NCBI GenBank assembly: GCA_018714805.1
Contig: DVMW01000044.1
Span: 1 to 39,892 of the forward strand
Reading direction: 5' to 3'
From: Candidatus Fimenecus excrementigallinarum
Lineage (GTDB): Bacteria; Bacillota; Clostridia; Oscillospirales; Acutalibacteraceae
Length of the DNA stretch: 39,892 nt
Shown here piece after piece: positions 33,254 to 39,892 of the stretch. A program made the translations under genes and the position numbers. The notes under the pieces were generated by a model that saw only the letters and a list, made by a program, of their open reading frames with translations, did not search any database and was not told the origin of the DNA. Each line of letters starts with the position of its first letter. Within the stretch, counting starts at the first letter, position 1.

Positions 33254-34527
33254 CAGCACCGTTAGCGGACCGGCTGCGGCCGGAAACCATAGACGAAATG
33301 GTCGGGCAGCGCCACCTCCTTTGCGAGGGGGCGCCGCTTCGCAATATCGCGCAGTCCGGGCATTTGCCGAACCTGATTTTTTACGGCCCGCCCGGCACGG
33401 GCAAAACCACGCTTGCGCGCATTTTGGCGAAAACGACCGATTTGACGCTGCGCAAGCTCAACGGCACGAGCGCGTCCATTCAGGACGTCAAGGAGATTGT
33501 TGCGGAGATTGGCACGCTTGCCGCGCCGAACGGCGTGCTTTTGTACCTCGACGAAATCCAGTATTTCAACAAAAAGCAGCAGCAGTCCCTGCTCGAATAC
33601 ATGGAGAGCGGGCAGATTACGCTTATCGCCTCCACCACGGAAAACCCGTATTTTTACGTCTACAACGCCGTCTTGAGCCGCGCGACGGTCTTTGAATTCA
33701 AGCCGCTGACGCCCGAGGAGGTCGAGCCCGCCGTGCGCCGGGGCTTTGCGTTTCTCGAAAAAGAGCAGGGCTGCAAGCTCGACGTGTCCGACGAGGCGGC
33801 CGCCTGCATTGCGGCCGCGTCGGGCGGGGATGTGCGCAAGGCGCTTAATTTTACCGAGCTTGCGGTGCTCGCGGCGCGGCCCGACGAAAACGGCGGCAAA
33901 ACGATAACGGCGGAAGCGGTGCAAAAGCTTACCGGCGGCAACGCCTTTCGCTACGACCGCGCGGGCGACGAGCATTACGACGTAATTTCCGCCTTTCAAA
34001 AATCCATGCGCGGCTCCGACCCCGACGCGGCGCTCCACTACCTGGCGCGGCTGCTGGCGGGCGGCGACCTGCCCTCGGCGGTGCGGCGGCTAATGGTCTG
34101 TGCGGCGGAGGACGTGGGGCTCGCCTATCCGCAGATTCTGCCCATTGTCAAGGCGGCGTGCGACATGGCGCTGGCGGTCGGGCTGCCCGGGGCGCGCATC
34201 CCGCTTGCCGACGCGGTGATTCTTGTGGCGACCGCGCCGAAATCGAACACCGGCGAAGCGGGGATTGACGCGGCGATGGCGGACGTGGAAAGCGGCAGGT
34301 ACGGCCGCATCCCGCGCGCTTTGCAGAACAAGCACTTCGACGGCGACGACGCGGCGCAGAAGGGGCAGTTTTACAAATACCCGCACGACTTTTCGCACCA
34401 CTGGGTCGAGCAGCAGTATCTGCCCGACGCGCTTTTGGGAAAGCAGTATTATTTCTACGGCGACAACCGCAACGAGCAAGCCGCCAAAGCGTATTGGGAC
34501 GCGATCAAATCAGAGGACAGAAGTTAG
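33250..34527 (+). CDS. rarA: Replication-associated recombination protein RarA (MgsA), AAA+ ATPase
   Basis: A 425-aa AAA+ ATPase that overlaps the HAD gene by ATGA. Motifs: a start typical of the family (PLADRLRPETIDEMVGQ), Walker A GPPGTGKTT, Walker B YLDEIQYF and sensor 1 STTENP, then the C-terminal tetramerisation region with RAGDEHYDVISAFQKSMRGSD and KYPHDFSHHWVEQQYLPDAL. RarA acts at stalled replication forks together with SSB. The last codons (KSEDRS) and the stop are part of a heptamer repeat array (34510-34544), so the exact C-terminus may drift between strains. Confidence 0.94.
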   Translation: MTAPLADRLRPETIDEMVGQRHLLCEGAPLRNIAQSGHLPNLIFYGPPGTGKTTLARILAKTTDLTLRKLNGTSASIQDVKEIVAEIGTLAAPNGVLLYLDEIQYFNKKQQQSLLEYMESGQITLIASTTENPYFYVYNAVLSRATVFEFKPLTPEEVEPAVRRGFAFLEKEQGCKLDVSDEAAACIAAASGGDVRKALNFTELAVLAARPDENGGKTITAEAVQKLTGGNAFRYDRAGDEHYDVISAFQKSMRGSDPDAALHYLARLLAGGDLPSAVRRLMVCAAEDVGLAYPQILPIVKAACDMALAVGLPGARIPLADAVILVATAPKSNTGEAGIDAAMADVESGRYGRIPRALQNKHFDGDDAAQKGQFYKYPHDFSHHWVEQQYLPDALLGKQYYFYGDNRNEQAAKAYWDAIKSEDRS

Positions 34528-34544
34528 AAGTCAGAGGTCAGACG
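34510..34544. repeat. Degenerate heptamer array at the end of rarA
   Basis: Five 7-bp units with consensus TYAGARG: tcagagg, acagaag, ttagaag, tcagagg, tcagacg. The first two and part of the third are within rarA and the stop codon lies in the third. A related array is at 1-21. Confidence 0.75.
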
Positions 34545-34578
34545 CGGCGCGGGAAACCACCCGCCTCTAACCCCGTAG

Positions 34579-34601
34579 GGACAGCCCTTGCGGCTGTCCG
34601 C
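34579..34601. repeat. Short GGACAGCC hairpin
   Basis: An 8-bp stem GGACAGCC/GGCTGTCC with a CTTGC loop, preceded by CCCCGTAG. Similar GTAGGG-hairpin units are, from memory, common between genes in Clostridia. There is no T tract, so it is unlikely to be rarA's terminator. Confidence 0.6.
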
Positions 34602-34609
34602 ATTCCATT

Positions 34610-34662
34610 CAACAAAAAATAGAGGACGGGTCTGTGTCAGAAAAGACACAGACCCGCCCTCT
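34610..34662 (-). terminator. Terminator of the GntR-ABC operon
   Basis: An 18-bp stem with one A-C mismatch (34621-34638 with 34645-34662) and an AGAAAA loop; on the minus strand it is followed by a run of T (ATTTTTTGTTG). It may also stop rarA transcription on the plus strand. Its arm resembles that of 36782-36821. Confidence 0.82.
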
Positions 34663-34678
34663 TTATCCGTTTCCGGTT

Positions 34679-35401
34679 TCATCCTTTCAGCTCCGCGCGG
34701 CGGATCAGTGCAAAAGCGCCGAGCCCGAAAACGAGGCCGATCACAAGAAACGTGATCACGGGGAAGAAAATATTTGTCGTTCCGTCGCCCGTAAAGCCCA
34801 TCGCCCGTATCCAAAAATCCGCGACCGCGCGCACGGCTTTGTCAGAGAGTACGAATCGAAACAGTGCGATCACCAGCAGTACGCCGCCGCCGAGCCCAAC
34901 GGCAAGCAAAAGCGACGCCGTTTTCCCGATCCTGTGGATCACCAAAATCGCTAAGTAGGACAGACTGCAAAACAATAGATATAAAACCGTGAGCCATAAC
35001 CAATTCGCGAAAAGGCTGCTGTATCCGTACAGACTCCCGAACAGGGTAAAATATTGATTTGCAAAATGGTGGATGGTGTTGCCGATCACAGTGTCGATCA
35101 GAGCCATCGTCCCGCAAAGCAGCACAAACATGCAGACGGTCGAAAGAAAGATGGATTTGCGGGTGTATCCGTTTTGCAGCAGCGCCTTAAAGTCTTCCTT
35201 GTAGCCCAATACCCCGATCACGCTTACAAAAACGACCGAGCTGATTTCCAAAGCGTTGGAACCGGTCTGGCTCCCGTCCGTGAAAATGAGGACGATCGCG
35301 AAAATCAACGCCGTGATCGCATACTGGATCAAATAAAAGACGCCCATAGCCTTGATTTTGGTTGCGTATTCGTATAGAACCGCCGCTTTTAATTTATTCA
35401 T
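34679..35401 (-). CDS. ABC transporter permease, six membrane segments
   Basis: A 240-aa integral membrane protein whose start overlaps the end of the ATPase gene by 8 bp. About six membrane segments are visible (~18-40, ~52-68, ~85-105, ~130-152, ~160-182, ~212-235), with no substrate-binding domain, as in ABC-2 type permeases. With the YtrA-type regulator and ATPase it should form an exporter; such systems often respond to cell-wall-active agents or peptides. Base composition is visibly lower in GC than the rest of the window and AAA, ATC and AAC codons are more frequent. Confidence 0.85.
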   Translation of the reverse strand: MNKLKAAVLYEYATKIKAMGVFYLIQYAITALIFAIVLIFTDGSQTGSNALEISSVVFVSVIGVLGYKEDFKALLQNGYTRKSIFLSTVCMFVLLCGTMALIDTVIGNTIHHFANQYFTLFGSLYGYSSLFANWLWLTVLYLLFCSLSYLAILVIHRIGKTASLLLAVGLGGGVLLVIALFRFVLSDKAVRAVADFWIRAMGFTGDGTTNIFFPVITFLVIGLVFGLGAFALIRRAELKG

Positions 35402-36263
35402 TTCCGTTGCCGCCTTTCTCCGTCAGCTTGACAAACAGCTTTTGCAGATTGATCGCCGCGATCTGCAAATTGCTGCCCTGCGGCAGCGCTGCTTTTTCCC
35501 CTAAAACATAAGCGATCTTCATACCGCCCAGCGTATCCTGCCCGATCACGTTTTTGCCTTCGCAATAGCTGTCTACTTCCTGCGCCGTGCCTGAAATGCT
35601 GTATCCGGTTTCCGATAAGGCTTCAACGCTTTCCTGCAGGAGCACCTTCCCTTTGTCAATTAAAACAACTTCCTCGATCAGGTTCGCGACCTCTTCGATC
35701 AGGTGCGTTGCAAGGATAAACGTCCGCTCGCCGGTTTCAAACTCTTCCAGAAGCAATTCGTAAAACAGTTCCCGGTGGTTTGCGTCAAGCCCTAAAACGG
35801 GCTCGTCGAAAATGACATAGGGAACACGAAGCGACAGTGCAACGATCAGCTTGAAAATAGACTGATAGCCTTTGGATAATGCCTTGAACCGCTTATGGAT
35901 ATCCAAATTAAATTTCTCGGAAAGCGCCAAGGCTTTATCGGAATCAAAGGCATCATAAAAGCGATCCGTCCATTTGAAAAGCTCTTTCACTTTCAGATCC
36001 CGATCATACAGATCCGCTTCGCTCATGCAAAAGAGCTTTTCGTGAACACCCATGTTCTCTTTTGCCGGGATCCCATCGATCCGGACTTCACCGCAGTCCG
36101 CAAAAATACGGTTCGCAATAATGTTGATAAGAGTAGATTTCCCGGCGCCGTTTCTGCCTAAAAGCCCATAGATTTTCCCGAATGCGAAAGAAAGGGAAAC
36201 ATCCTCCAGCGCCGTTACGTCCTTATATCGCTTTGCAACATTCTGAATTTCAATGGCGTTCAT
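35394..36263 (-). CDS. ABC transporter ATP-binding protein
   Basis: A 289-aa ATPase. ATG 36263 was chosen since GAGGG lies about 8 bp upstream; an ATG six bases earlier is too close to it. Walker A is GRNGAGKST with Lys42, the signature-like stretch is LSKGYQS (a degenerate LSGGQ), and Walker B is VIFDEPVLGLD. The C-terminal ~85 residues are an accessory region (ends in NLQKLFVKLTEKGGN). It overlaps the regulator gene by 14 bp and the permease by 8 bp, so all three are translationally coupled. Confidence 0.92.
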   Translation of the reverse strand: MNAIEIQNVAKRYKDVTALEDVSLSFAFGKIYGLLGRNGAGKSTLINIIANRIFADCGEVRIDGIPAKENMGVHEKLFCMSEADLYDRDLKVKELFKWTDRFYDAFDSDKALALSEKFNLDIHKRFKALSKGYQSIFKLIVALSLRVPYVIFDEPVLGLDANHRELFYELLLEEFETGERTFILATHLIEEVANLIEEVVLIDKGKVLLQESVEALSETGYSISGTAQEVDSYCEGKNVIGQDTLGGMKIAYVLGEKAALPQGSNLQIAAINLQKLFVKLTEKGGNGNE

Positions 36264-36627
36264 CGTCATACCCTCTTTCAATCAGTGCCATGATATCTTC
36301 CTTTGACATTTGCAGCTTTTCCGCTTCACGGATCAGCGCCGCGATATACTGCTCATAAAACTGCCCTTGCCTTTTTTGCCGTATTTTTTCAACAGCGCCT
36401 GTTTTTACGAACATCCCAAGTCCTCTTTTTTTGTAGATGATATCCTCGTCGACCAACAGATTCATGCCCTTGAGCACCGTGTGGGGATTGATGTTCAGCA
36501 CAGCGGCGACCTCATTGGTGGAAGGGATCTTCGTCTCCTCGGGGAAAACACCTGTGAAGATCGAATCTTCCAGCTGCTCCGCGATTTGAAGGAATATGGG
36601 CTTATCTATGCTCGGATGCACTTGCAA
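36250..36627 (-). CDS. GntR-family regulator, YtrA type
   Basis: About 125 aa. The TTG at 36627 is preferred since AAGGCGGTGAT lies 8 bp upstream; a GTG at 36636 lies inside that ribosome site. The wHTH domain (~1-75) has PIFLQIAEQLEDSI, then IPSTNEVAAVLNINPHTVLKGMNLL as the recognition helix region, and KKRGLGMFV in the wing. The short C-terminal tail without a ligand domain is typical of YtrA members, which repress the ABC transporter encoded with them. A palindromic site lies between its promoter and its start. Confidence 0.88.
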   Translation of the reverse strand: MQVHPSIDKPIFLQIAEQLEDSIFTGVFPEETKIPSTNEVAAVLNINPHTVLKGMNLLVDEDIIYKKRGLGMFVKTGAVEKIRQKRQGQFYEQYIAALIREAEKLQMSKEDIMALIERGYDDERH

Positions 36628-36655
36628 TAGGATCACCGCCTTAGCTTGCTGGTTT

Positions 36656-36673
36656 GTTAGTTGAGCAACTAAC
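36656..36673. promoter_or_regulatory. Palindromic operator for the GntR regulator
   Basis: An 18-bp perfect inverted repeat (8-bp arms GTTAGTTG/CAACTAAC around 2 bp) just downstream of the -10 box, where a bound repressor would block transcription. A second small inverted repeat (AACCGA/TCGGTT) lies between the -35 and -10. Confidence 0.7.
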
Positions 36674-36687
36674 TGCCTTACAAGTGG

Positions 36688-36716
36688 AGTATAACCGAGA
36701 AAAGTTCGGTTGTCAA
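36688..36716 (-). promoter_or_regulatory. Near-ideal promoter of the GntR-ABC operon
   Basis: Minus-strand TTGACA (36716-36711) and TATACT (36693-36688) with a 17-bp spacer. Such strength implies that repression is the main control. Confidence 0.88.
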
Positions 36717-36740
36717 CACCTTTTTTTGAAAAACTTAATA

Positions 36741-36773
36741 CAAAAACAAAACTGCCTGCGTTTTTACAGGCAG
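36741..36773 (-). terminator. Second terminator of the malQ-trpB2 operon
   Basis: Minus-strand 7-bp stem CTGCCTG/CAGGCAG (36773-36767 with 36758-36752), followed by TTTTGTTTTTG. Confidence 0.8.
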
Positions 36774-36777
36774 CGTA

Positions 36778-36821
36778 TAAAAAGGACGGCTCTGTATCGG
36801 TTTGAATACAGAGTCGTCCTT
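36778..36821 (-). terminator. First terminator of the malQ-trpB2 operon
   Basis: A 16-bp stem with one mismatch (36782-36797 with 36806-36821), 20 bp past the trpB2 stop, followed by TTTTT on the minus strand. Its arm resembles that of the terminator at 34621-34662. Confidence 0.85.
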
Positions 36822-36841
36822 CATAAGTATCAGAAGAAGAA

Positions 36842-38221
36842 TTATTCCTGGATGCCGGGGAGCTTCGGCAGCTTGTCGAAGCCGACCTGCAAATCCGCGT
36901 CGGTGGGGATGTAGTCGTGCATTTTCCCCTCGCGGAACGCCGTGTAGGCGGTCATGTCGAAATAGCCCGTGCCCGTCAGCCCGAAGAGAATCGTTTTCGC
37001 CTCGCCGGTCTCCTTGCACCTGAGCGCCTCGTCCACGGCGGCGCGGATGGCGTGCGCGCTTTCGGGGGCGGGGAGGATGGTTTCAATCTTGGCGAATTCG
37101 GTCGCCGCCTCAAAAACCCGGGTCTGCTCGACGGCGACGGCCTCCATGTACCCGTCGTGGTAAAGCTTCGAGAGAATCGGCGACATCCCGTGGTAGCGCA
37201 GGCCGCCGGCGTGGTTGGGGGAGGGCTTGAATTCGCAGCCGAGCGTATACATTTTTGCCATCGGCGTCATTTTGCCGGTGTCGCAGTAGTCGTAGGCGTA
37301 TTTCCCGCGCGTTAGGGACGGGCAGGAGGCGGGCTCGACCGCGACAATGCGCGGGTCGGCCTTCCCCAGAAGCTTATCCTGCATGAAGGGCGCGATGAGG
37401 CCCGCAAGGTTCGAGCCGCCGCCGGCGCAGCCGATAACGACGTCGGGGTACTCGCCGAGCATCTCCATGGCGGTCTTGCTCTCAAGCCCGATGATGGACT
37501 GGTGCAGCACGACCTGGTTGAGCACGGAGCCCAAAACGTAGCGGCAGCCGTCGGTCGTCAGGGCCGTCTCGACCGCCTCCGAAATGGCGGTGCCCAGCGA
37601 CCCGCTGTTCTGCGGGTCGGCCTGCAGGATTCTGCGCCCGGCCTCGGTGGTGTTTGAAGGGCTCGCGACGACGTTCGCGCCGAAGGTGCGGATGATGGAC
37701 TGGCGGAACGGCTTCTGCTCGTAGGAAACCTTGACCATATAGACCGTCAGCGGCAAATGGAAGTACGCGCACGCCTCGGCGAGCGCCGTGCCCCACTGCC
37801 CCGCGCCGGTTTCGGTCGTCAGGGAGGTCAGCCCCTCCTCCTTTGCGTAGTAGGCCTGCGCAATCGCGGAGTTGAGCTTGTGGCTGCCGGAGGTGTTGTT
37901 GCCCTCGAATTTATAGTAGATTTTTGCGGGCGTGCCCAGCGCCTTTTCCAGGTTGTACGCGCGGCACAGCGGCGAGGGCCGGTAGATTTTGTACATCTCC
38001 CGCACCTCGTCGGGAATGTCGACGTAGCGCGTCGTGTTGTCCATTTCCTGATGCGCGAGCGCCTTGCAGAAGACCGGGTACAGGTCCTCCTCGGTCGCGG
38101 GCTTGCCCGTTTGGGGGTTGAGCATCGGGTCGGGCAGTTCCTTCATGTCCGCGCGCAGGTTGTACCATTGCTTCGGAATCTGGTCCTCGGTCAAATAGGT
38201 TCGGTAGGGGATTTTTGCCAT
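36842..38221 (-). CDS. TrpB-like pyridoxal-phosphate enzyme (TrpB2)
   Basis: A 459-aa protein with AAGGTGA before ATG 38221. The PLP lysine is Lys115 in GSHKLNSA; the phosphate-binding loop is GCAGGGSN; TETGAGQWGTALA is the conserved substrate-binding stretch. The length of about 450 aa and the N-terminal extension are those of TrpB2, not of the ~400-aa TrpB1. TrpB2 condenses indole with serine (or O-phosphoserine) and is usually not bound to TrpA. No trpA or other trp gene is in the window, so it may salvage indole. It is 11 bp after malQ and so in the T-box-controlled transcript. Confidence 0.92.
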   Translation of the reverse strand: MAKIPYRTYLTEDQIPKQWYNLRADMKELPDPMLNPQTGKPATEEDLYPVFCKALAHQEMDNTTRYVDIPDEVREMYKIYRPSPLCRAYNLEKALGTPAKIYYKFEGNNTSGSHKLNSAIAQAYYAKEEGLTSLTTETGAGQWGTALAEACAYFHLPLTVYMVKVSYEQKPFRQSIIRTFGANVVASPSNTTEAGRRILQADPQNSGSLGTAISEAVETALTTDGCRYVLGSVLNQVVLHQSIIGLESKTAMEMLGEYPDVVIGCAGGGSNLAGLIAPFMQDKLLGKADPRIVAVEPASCPSLTRGKYAYDYCDTGKMTPMAKMYTLGCEFKPSPNHAGGLRYHGMSPILSKLYHDGYMEAVAVEQTRVFEAATEFAKIETILPAPESAHAIRAAVDEALRCKETGEAKTILFGLTGTGYFDMTAYTAFREGKMHDYIPTDADLQVGFDKLPKLPGIQE

Positions 38222-38232
38222 AGCGGTTCACC

Positions 38233-39738
38233 TTATCCTCTCTTAAACAGACGGTTGATTTTTTGGTAATAGGCTTTGTCAATCTGGTCTATCGTTTCCT
38301 GCGTGGTGCGGAACAGCCAGTTGCCCTGCGCTCTTCCGGGTACGTTCATGCGCGCGTCCGAGCCGAAGCCGCAAAGGTCCTGAAAGGCAATGACGGCGAG
38401 CTTCGCGCCCGAGCGCCAGACGGTTTCTATGACCCTGCGGCAGGCGGGGCTTTGAAAGCCGCCCTCGCCCCAGTTGCCGCCGGAAAAGCCGCAGTAATCC
38501 AGCGCAAAGCGGCGGTCGCGCTCCGAGGCCTCCCACAGCCACGCAAGCAGCGTGGTGTTGTCGTGCGTGCCGACGTAGGCGACGCAGTTTTGCGGGTAGT
38601 TGTGCGGCAGGTGGGTGGAGTCCGCGTCCGGCGAAAAGCCGAACTGAATCACGCGCATCCCCGGAAAGCCGGTGTCCTCCAAAAGCCGGGTCACGTCCTC
38701 GCCGTAGGTTCCGAGGTCCTCGGCGACGATGGGCAGCTCCCCGAACGCCGCGTACAGCGTGTCAAAAAGCCGCATCCCCGGCCCCTTTTCCCAAACGCCC
38801 TCGCGTGCGCTGTCAGCCGCGGCGTCCACCGCCCAGTAGGAGGCGAAGGCGCGGAAATGGTCGATGCGAATCGTGTCATAAAGCGTGCGCGCTTCTTTCA
38901 GGCGGTCGCACCACCATCGGTAGTTGTCCTTTTCCATGGCCGCCCAGTCGTAAAGCGGGTTGCCCCAGAGCTGGCCGTCGGCGGAAAAATAATCGGGCGG
39001 CACACCGGAAACGCGCCGGCGCAAATAGGTGCGCGCGTCCAGCTCGAAAAGCGCCCGGTTCGCCCAGACGTCCGCGCTGTCGGCGGACACGTAAAACGGC
39101 ATATCGCCGAGCACCTTGACGCCCTGCTCGTTGGCATAGAGCTTTAACGCGTACCATTGGGTACAGGCGAGGTACTGCCCGAATTCGTAAAAGCGCGTTT
39201 CGCGCTTGAGCGCGTCGTCCATGGCGTCCGCCGCGCGCGCGTAGTCGGCAAACGGCGCGGGCCATTCGTACCAGGGCCTGCCGCCGAACGCCCGGTGCAG
39301 CGCGCAGAACCGCGCGTAGTCCGTGCACCATCGGTGCTCGCCGCAAAAGGCGCGGACGCGTTCGAGCAGCGCCTGCGGCGCGTTTGCAAAGGCCCGGCGC
39401 AAGAGCGTCTCATGCGCGGCCTTTGAAAAGGCGTAGTCGGCCGTGTAGGGCGAGCCCGAAAAGGCCGCCGCCTCGACGTCCGCGGGGGAAACAAGGCCCT
39501 CGCGAGCGAGCGTGTCGGGGTCGATATACAGCGTGGAGACGGCGAAGGCCGACGCGCTCGCGTAGGGGGAACCGTGGGGGTCGGGCGGGTTTAGGGGCAG
39601 GACCTGCCAGTAGGAAAAGCCCATTTCCTTCACGGCGCGCACGAACCGCCGCGCGTCTTCCCCGAACGTCCCGCAGCCGAAACGCCCCGGCAGCGACGAA
39701 ACCGGCATCAAAACGCCGGAAGCGCGGGTATGCAGCAT
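38233..39738 (-). CDS. malQ: 4-alpha-glucanotransferase (amylomaltase)
   Basis: A 501-aa GH77 enzyme. ATG 39738 has GGGAGGCG upstream and lies 13 bp after the T-box terminator's T tract. Family motifs: the N-terminal RASGVLMPVSSLPG and FGTFGEDA-like start, SPYASASAFA, then the nucleophile region IRIDHFRAF, the acid/base VAEDLGTYGEDV, and THDNTTLLAWL. It disproportionates maltodextrins and is needed for maltose/glycogen use in the cytosol. Its placement directly behind a T-box leader is unusual. Confidence 0.95.
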   Translation of the reverse strand: MLHTRASGVLMPVSSLPGRFGCGTFGEDARRFVRAVKEMGFSYWQVLPLNPPDPHGSPYASASAFAVSTLYIDPDTLAREGLVSPADVEAAAFSGSPYTADYAFSKAAHETLLRRAFANAPQALLERVRAFCGEHRWCTDYARFCALHRAFGGRPWYEWPAPFADYARAADAMDDALKRETRFYEFGQYLACTQWYALKLYANEQGVKVLGDMPFYVSADSADVWANRALFELDARTYLRRRVSGVPPDYFSADGQLWGNPLYDWAAMEKDNYRWWCDRLKEARTLYDTIRIDHFRAFASYWAVDAAADSAREGVWEKGPGMRLFDTLYAAFGELPIVAEDLGTYGEDVTRLLEDTGFPGMRVIQFGFSPDADSTHLPHNYPQNCVAYVGTHDNTTLLAWLWEASERDRRFALDYCGFSGGNWGEGGFQSPACRRVIETVWRSGAKLAVIAFQDLCGFGSDARMNVPGRAQGNWLFRTTQETIDQIDKAYYQKINRLFKRG

Positions 39739-39750
39739 AATTTCGCCTCC

Positions 39751-39793
39751 CAAAACAAAAGAAAACGCCTGTCCTTGATAACAAGGACAGGCG
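39751..39793 (-). terminator. T-box regulatory terminator
   Basis: Minus-strand 12-bp perfect stem (39793-39782 with 39777-39766) and a TTAT loop, followed by TTTTCTTTTGTTTTG. Its left arm is shared with the antiterminator, as in all T-boxes. Confidence 0.9.
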
Positions 39794-39892
39794 AAAGACC
39801 TGCGGTACCACCTTGCTTGACGGCGAAAACGCCGCCCGCTCAAACAGGATACGGACATATCCCTCTTTCTGTAACGGGAAAGCCCCGTCGCA
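39751..39892 (-). promoter_or_regulatory. 3' part of a T-box riboswitch leader (truncated by the window edge)
   Basis: Read on the minus strand. The T-box motif AAGGTGGTACCGCAGG spans 39814-39799. The antiterminator can form from CAAGG (39815-39811) with CCTTG, and CAGG with CCTG, around a bulge starting TGGT that pairs with a tRNA 3' end. The competing terminator follows. Upstream (39892-39820) are parts of the preceding stems (GGATA/TATCC near 39864-39849 and a GGCG/CGCC stem). The stem I specifier loop is outside the window, so the amino acid cannot be read. Confidence 0.92.

Overview
This 39.9 kb window looks like chromosomal DNA from a GC-rich Firmicute, most likely a Clostridia member near Oscillospiraceae/Ruminococcaceae. 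Strong AGGAGG-type ribosome binding sites, housekeeping promoters with 17-bp spacers, a T-box riboswitch, an rnpM/ylxQ-containing nusA-infB operon, a GGGtGRT protein and a TrpB2 enzyme all point that way. The family placement is inference. No phage, complete insertion sequence, CRISPR array, tRNA or rRNA gene was seen.

Layout. 0.1-1.9 kb: a NifU-like scaffold plus GGGtGRT operon. 2.0-3.0 kb: an L,D-transpeptidase (minus). 3.2-5.1 kb: a PhoP/PhoR-like two-component system. 5.3-5.8 kb: a GNAT acetyltransferase (minus). 5.9-10.3 kb: rlmB, a 959-aa protein with the layout of a P1B-type ATPase but without its catalytic motifs, and an MgtC/SapB-family protein. 10.35-10.69 kb: a non-coding repeat element that appears to split the mgtC terminator. 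10.8-18.7 kb: a 62-aa protein, then the translation/transcription operon rimP-nusA-rnpM-ylxQ-infB-rbfA-nrnA-truB-ribF with many overlapping or closely spaced genes. 18.8-20.0 kb: an iron-type alcohol dehydrogenase. 20.3-24.4 kb: gltX, glnS and a polytopic membrane protein, followed by a second copy of the repeat. 24.7-28.0 kb (minus): response regulator, large sensor kinase and a 65-aa membrane protein. 28.2-30.1 kb (minus): a secreted alpha/beta-hydrolase-like protein with a dockerin-like domain. 30.2-31.1 kb (minus): an S1-domain protein. 31.25-34.5 kb: an unknown membrane-anchored protein, a HAD phosphatase and rarA in one tight operon. 34.7-36.7 kb (minus): an AT-richer GntR/ABC-transporter cassette with a near-ideal promoter and a palindromic operator. 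36.8-39.9 kb (minus): malQ-trpB2 preceded by the 3' part of a T-box riboswitch that runs off the window.

Most notable: (1) the pseudo-P1B-ATPase beside mgtC, which echoes mgtC-mgtB pairing but with a pump that should be unable to form a phospho-intermediate; (2) a tRNA-sensing T-box directly in front of malQ-trpB2, whose bulge predicts a tRNA with A73 and so argues against tRNA-Trp; (3) repeat elements and a gene cassette bordered by near-duplicate terminator hairpins, the clearest being a 273-bp insert between 21-bp direct repeats that contain one arm of the mgtC terminator. All positions were read by eye; no database search or folding program was run.
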